From Anaerolineales bacterium (GTDB taxonomy: Bacteria; Chloroflexota; Anaerolineae; 4572-78; NAK82): a stretch of DNA of 12,108 bases. Location of the stretch: assembly GCA_024643945.1 (NCBI GenBank), contig JAHELX010000126.1, forward strand, positions 1 to 12,108, in the 5' to 3' direction. Made by a program: the position numbers and the translations under genes. The notes below the pieces were generated by a model that was given only the letters and a program-made list of their open reading frames with translations, made no database searches and had not been told where the DNA came from. This document shows positions 11,637 through 12,108 of the stretch, one piece after another. Position 1 is the first letter of the stretch. Every line of letters starts with the position of its first letter.

Positions 11637-12108
11637 ATGCTACTCGAGAATAAGAATGCTATTGTTTACGGAGGAGCCGGAGGGATCGGCCGGGGTGTGG
11701 CACTGACCTTCGCTCGCGAGGGTGCCAGAGTCTTTCTTGCCGGGCGCACCCGGGAGAAGCTGGAGTCGGTCGCCGCCGACATCGCGGCGGCGGGAGGGTC
11801 CGCAGAGGTAGCGGTCGTCGACGCGCTTGACGAAGGGGCAGTAGACGAGCACGTGCGCGCTGTGGCCGCGCGGGCGGGCAGCGTCGATATATCCTTCAAC
11901 CTGATCTCGCGTGGGGACGTTCAGGGGATCCCGCTTGTGGACATGGCGGCGACTGACTTCACTCACGCTGTCATGACAGGCTTGACGGCCAGTTTTCTGA
12001 CCGCGCGGGCTGCGGCGCGCCGCATGATCGAGCAGGGGTCGGGTGTCATCCTCATGTTGACCAGCGGCTCTTCGGTAGGTGCCATACCCATGATGGGCAG
12101 CACGCCGC
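11637..12108 (+). CDS. SDR-family oxidoreductase, N-terminal part (runs off right edge)
   Basis: A Rossmann-fold short-chain dehydrogenase/reductase, 157 complete codons seen. ATG 11637 has AAGGAG 7 nt upstream; the in-frame ATG at 11631 is too close to it. The nucleotide-binding turn YGGAGGIGRG (11-20) replaces the usual TGxxxGxG Thr with Tyr. AGRTREKLE (35-43) fits NADP-type binding after strand 2, and VVDALDE holds Asp62. The usual NNAG motif is altered to FNLIS (87-91). The catalytic-Ser region LTSGSS (141-146) is present; the YxxxK motif lies beyond the window. GC content and codon use are richer than in most neighbours, which could reflect a separate origin. It is the only plus-strand gene and diverges from LuxR copy 2. 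The substrate cannot be inferred. Confidence 0.88.
   Translation, partial: MLLENKNAIVYGGAGGIGRGVALTFAREGARVFLAGRTREKLESVAADIAAAGGSAEVAVVDALDEGAVDEHVRAVAARAGSVDISFNLISRGDVQGIPLVDMAATDFTHAVMTGLTASFLTARAAARRMIEQGSGVILMLTSGSSVGAIPMMGSTP

Overview
The window looks like bacterial chromosome, most probably from the Chloroflexota (Anaerolineae/Caldilineae-like). That call is an inference from family style: long MalT-type LuxR/STAND regulators beginning LLQTKLYIP, a META-domain lipoprotein with repeated C-terminal modules, and a small conserved unnamed protein. No rRNA, tRNA, CRISPR array or transposase gene was seen. All genes lie on the minus strand except one SDR oxidoreductase entering from the right edge.

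Layout from left to right: a partial DUF1801 protein (1-288) behind a consensus-like promoter and a two-hairpin leader; a VOC/glyoxalase-fold protein (561-914); LuxR/MalT regulator copy 1 (1117-3849); a membrane CPBP protease (3999-4802) directly downstream of a META-domain lipoprotein (4835-6091); a 5' remnant of a carboxymuconolactone decarboxylase/AhpD-type gene (6304-6366); a small conserved unnamed protein (6385-6648); a 3' remnant of an NTF2-like gene (6716-6934); a 15-bp perfect inverted repeat (7105-7152); two NTF2/SnoaL-like proteins (7177-7653 and 7917-8462); LuxR/MalT regulator copy 2 (8644-11352); and a plus-strand SDR gene (11637 to the edge) behind a leader rich in competing inverted repeats.

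The main observation is a duplicated regulatory cassette of about 2.9 kb (985-3888 and 8512-11391). Each copy holds a regulator promoter, a regulator start codon with apparently no leader, the regulator gene, a terminator, and then a 70-bp element that is 81% identical without gaps between copies. That element carries two adjacent 12-bp C-rich direct repeats followed by a -35/-10 promoter. The similarity stops at the -10 box, and a different gene follows in each copy: VOC in one, NTF2-like in the other. The simplest reading is a portable regulator-plus-target-promoter module that drives whatever gene lies next to it. The two regulators have nearly identical DNA-binding domains and may share sites. 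The target genes are small fold types (VOC, NTF2/SnoaL) often seen in detoxification or secondary metabolism, but their substrates cannot be read from the sequence.
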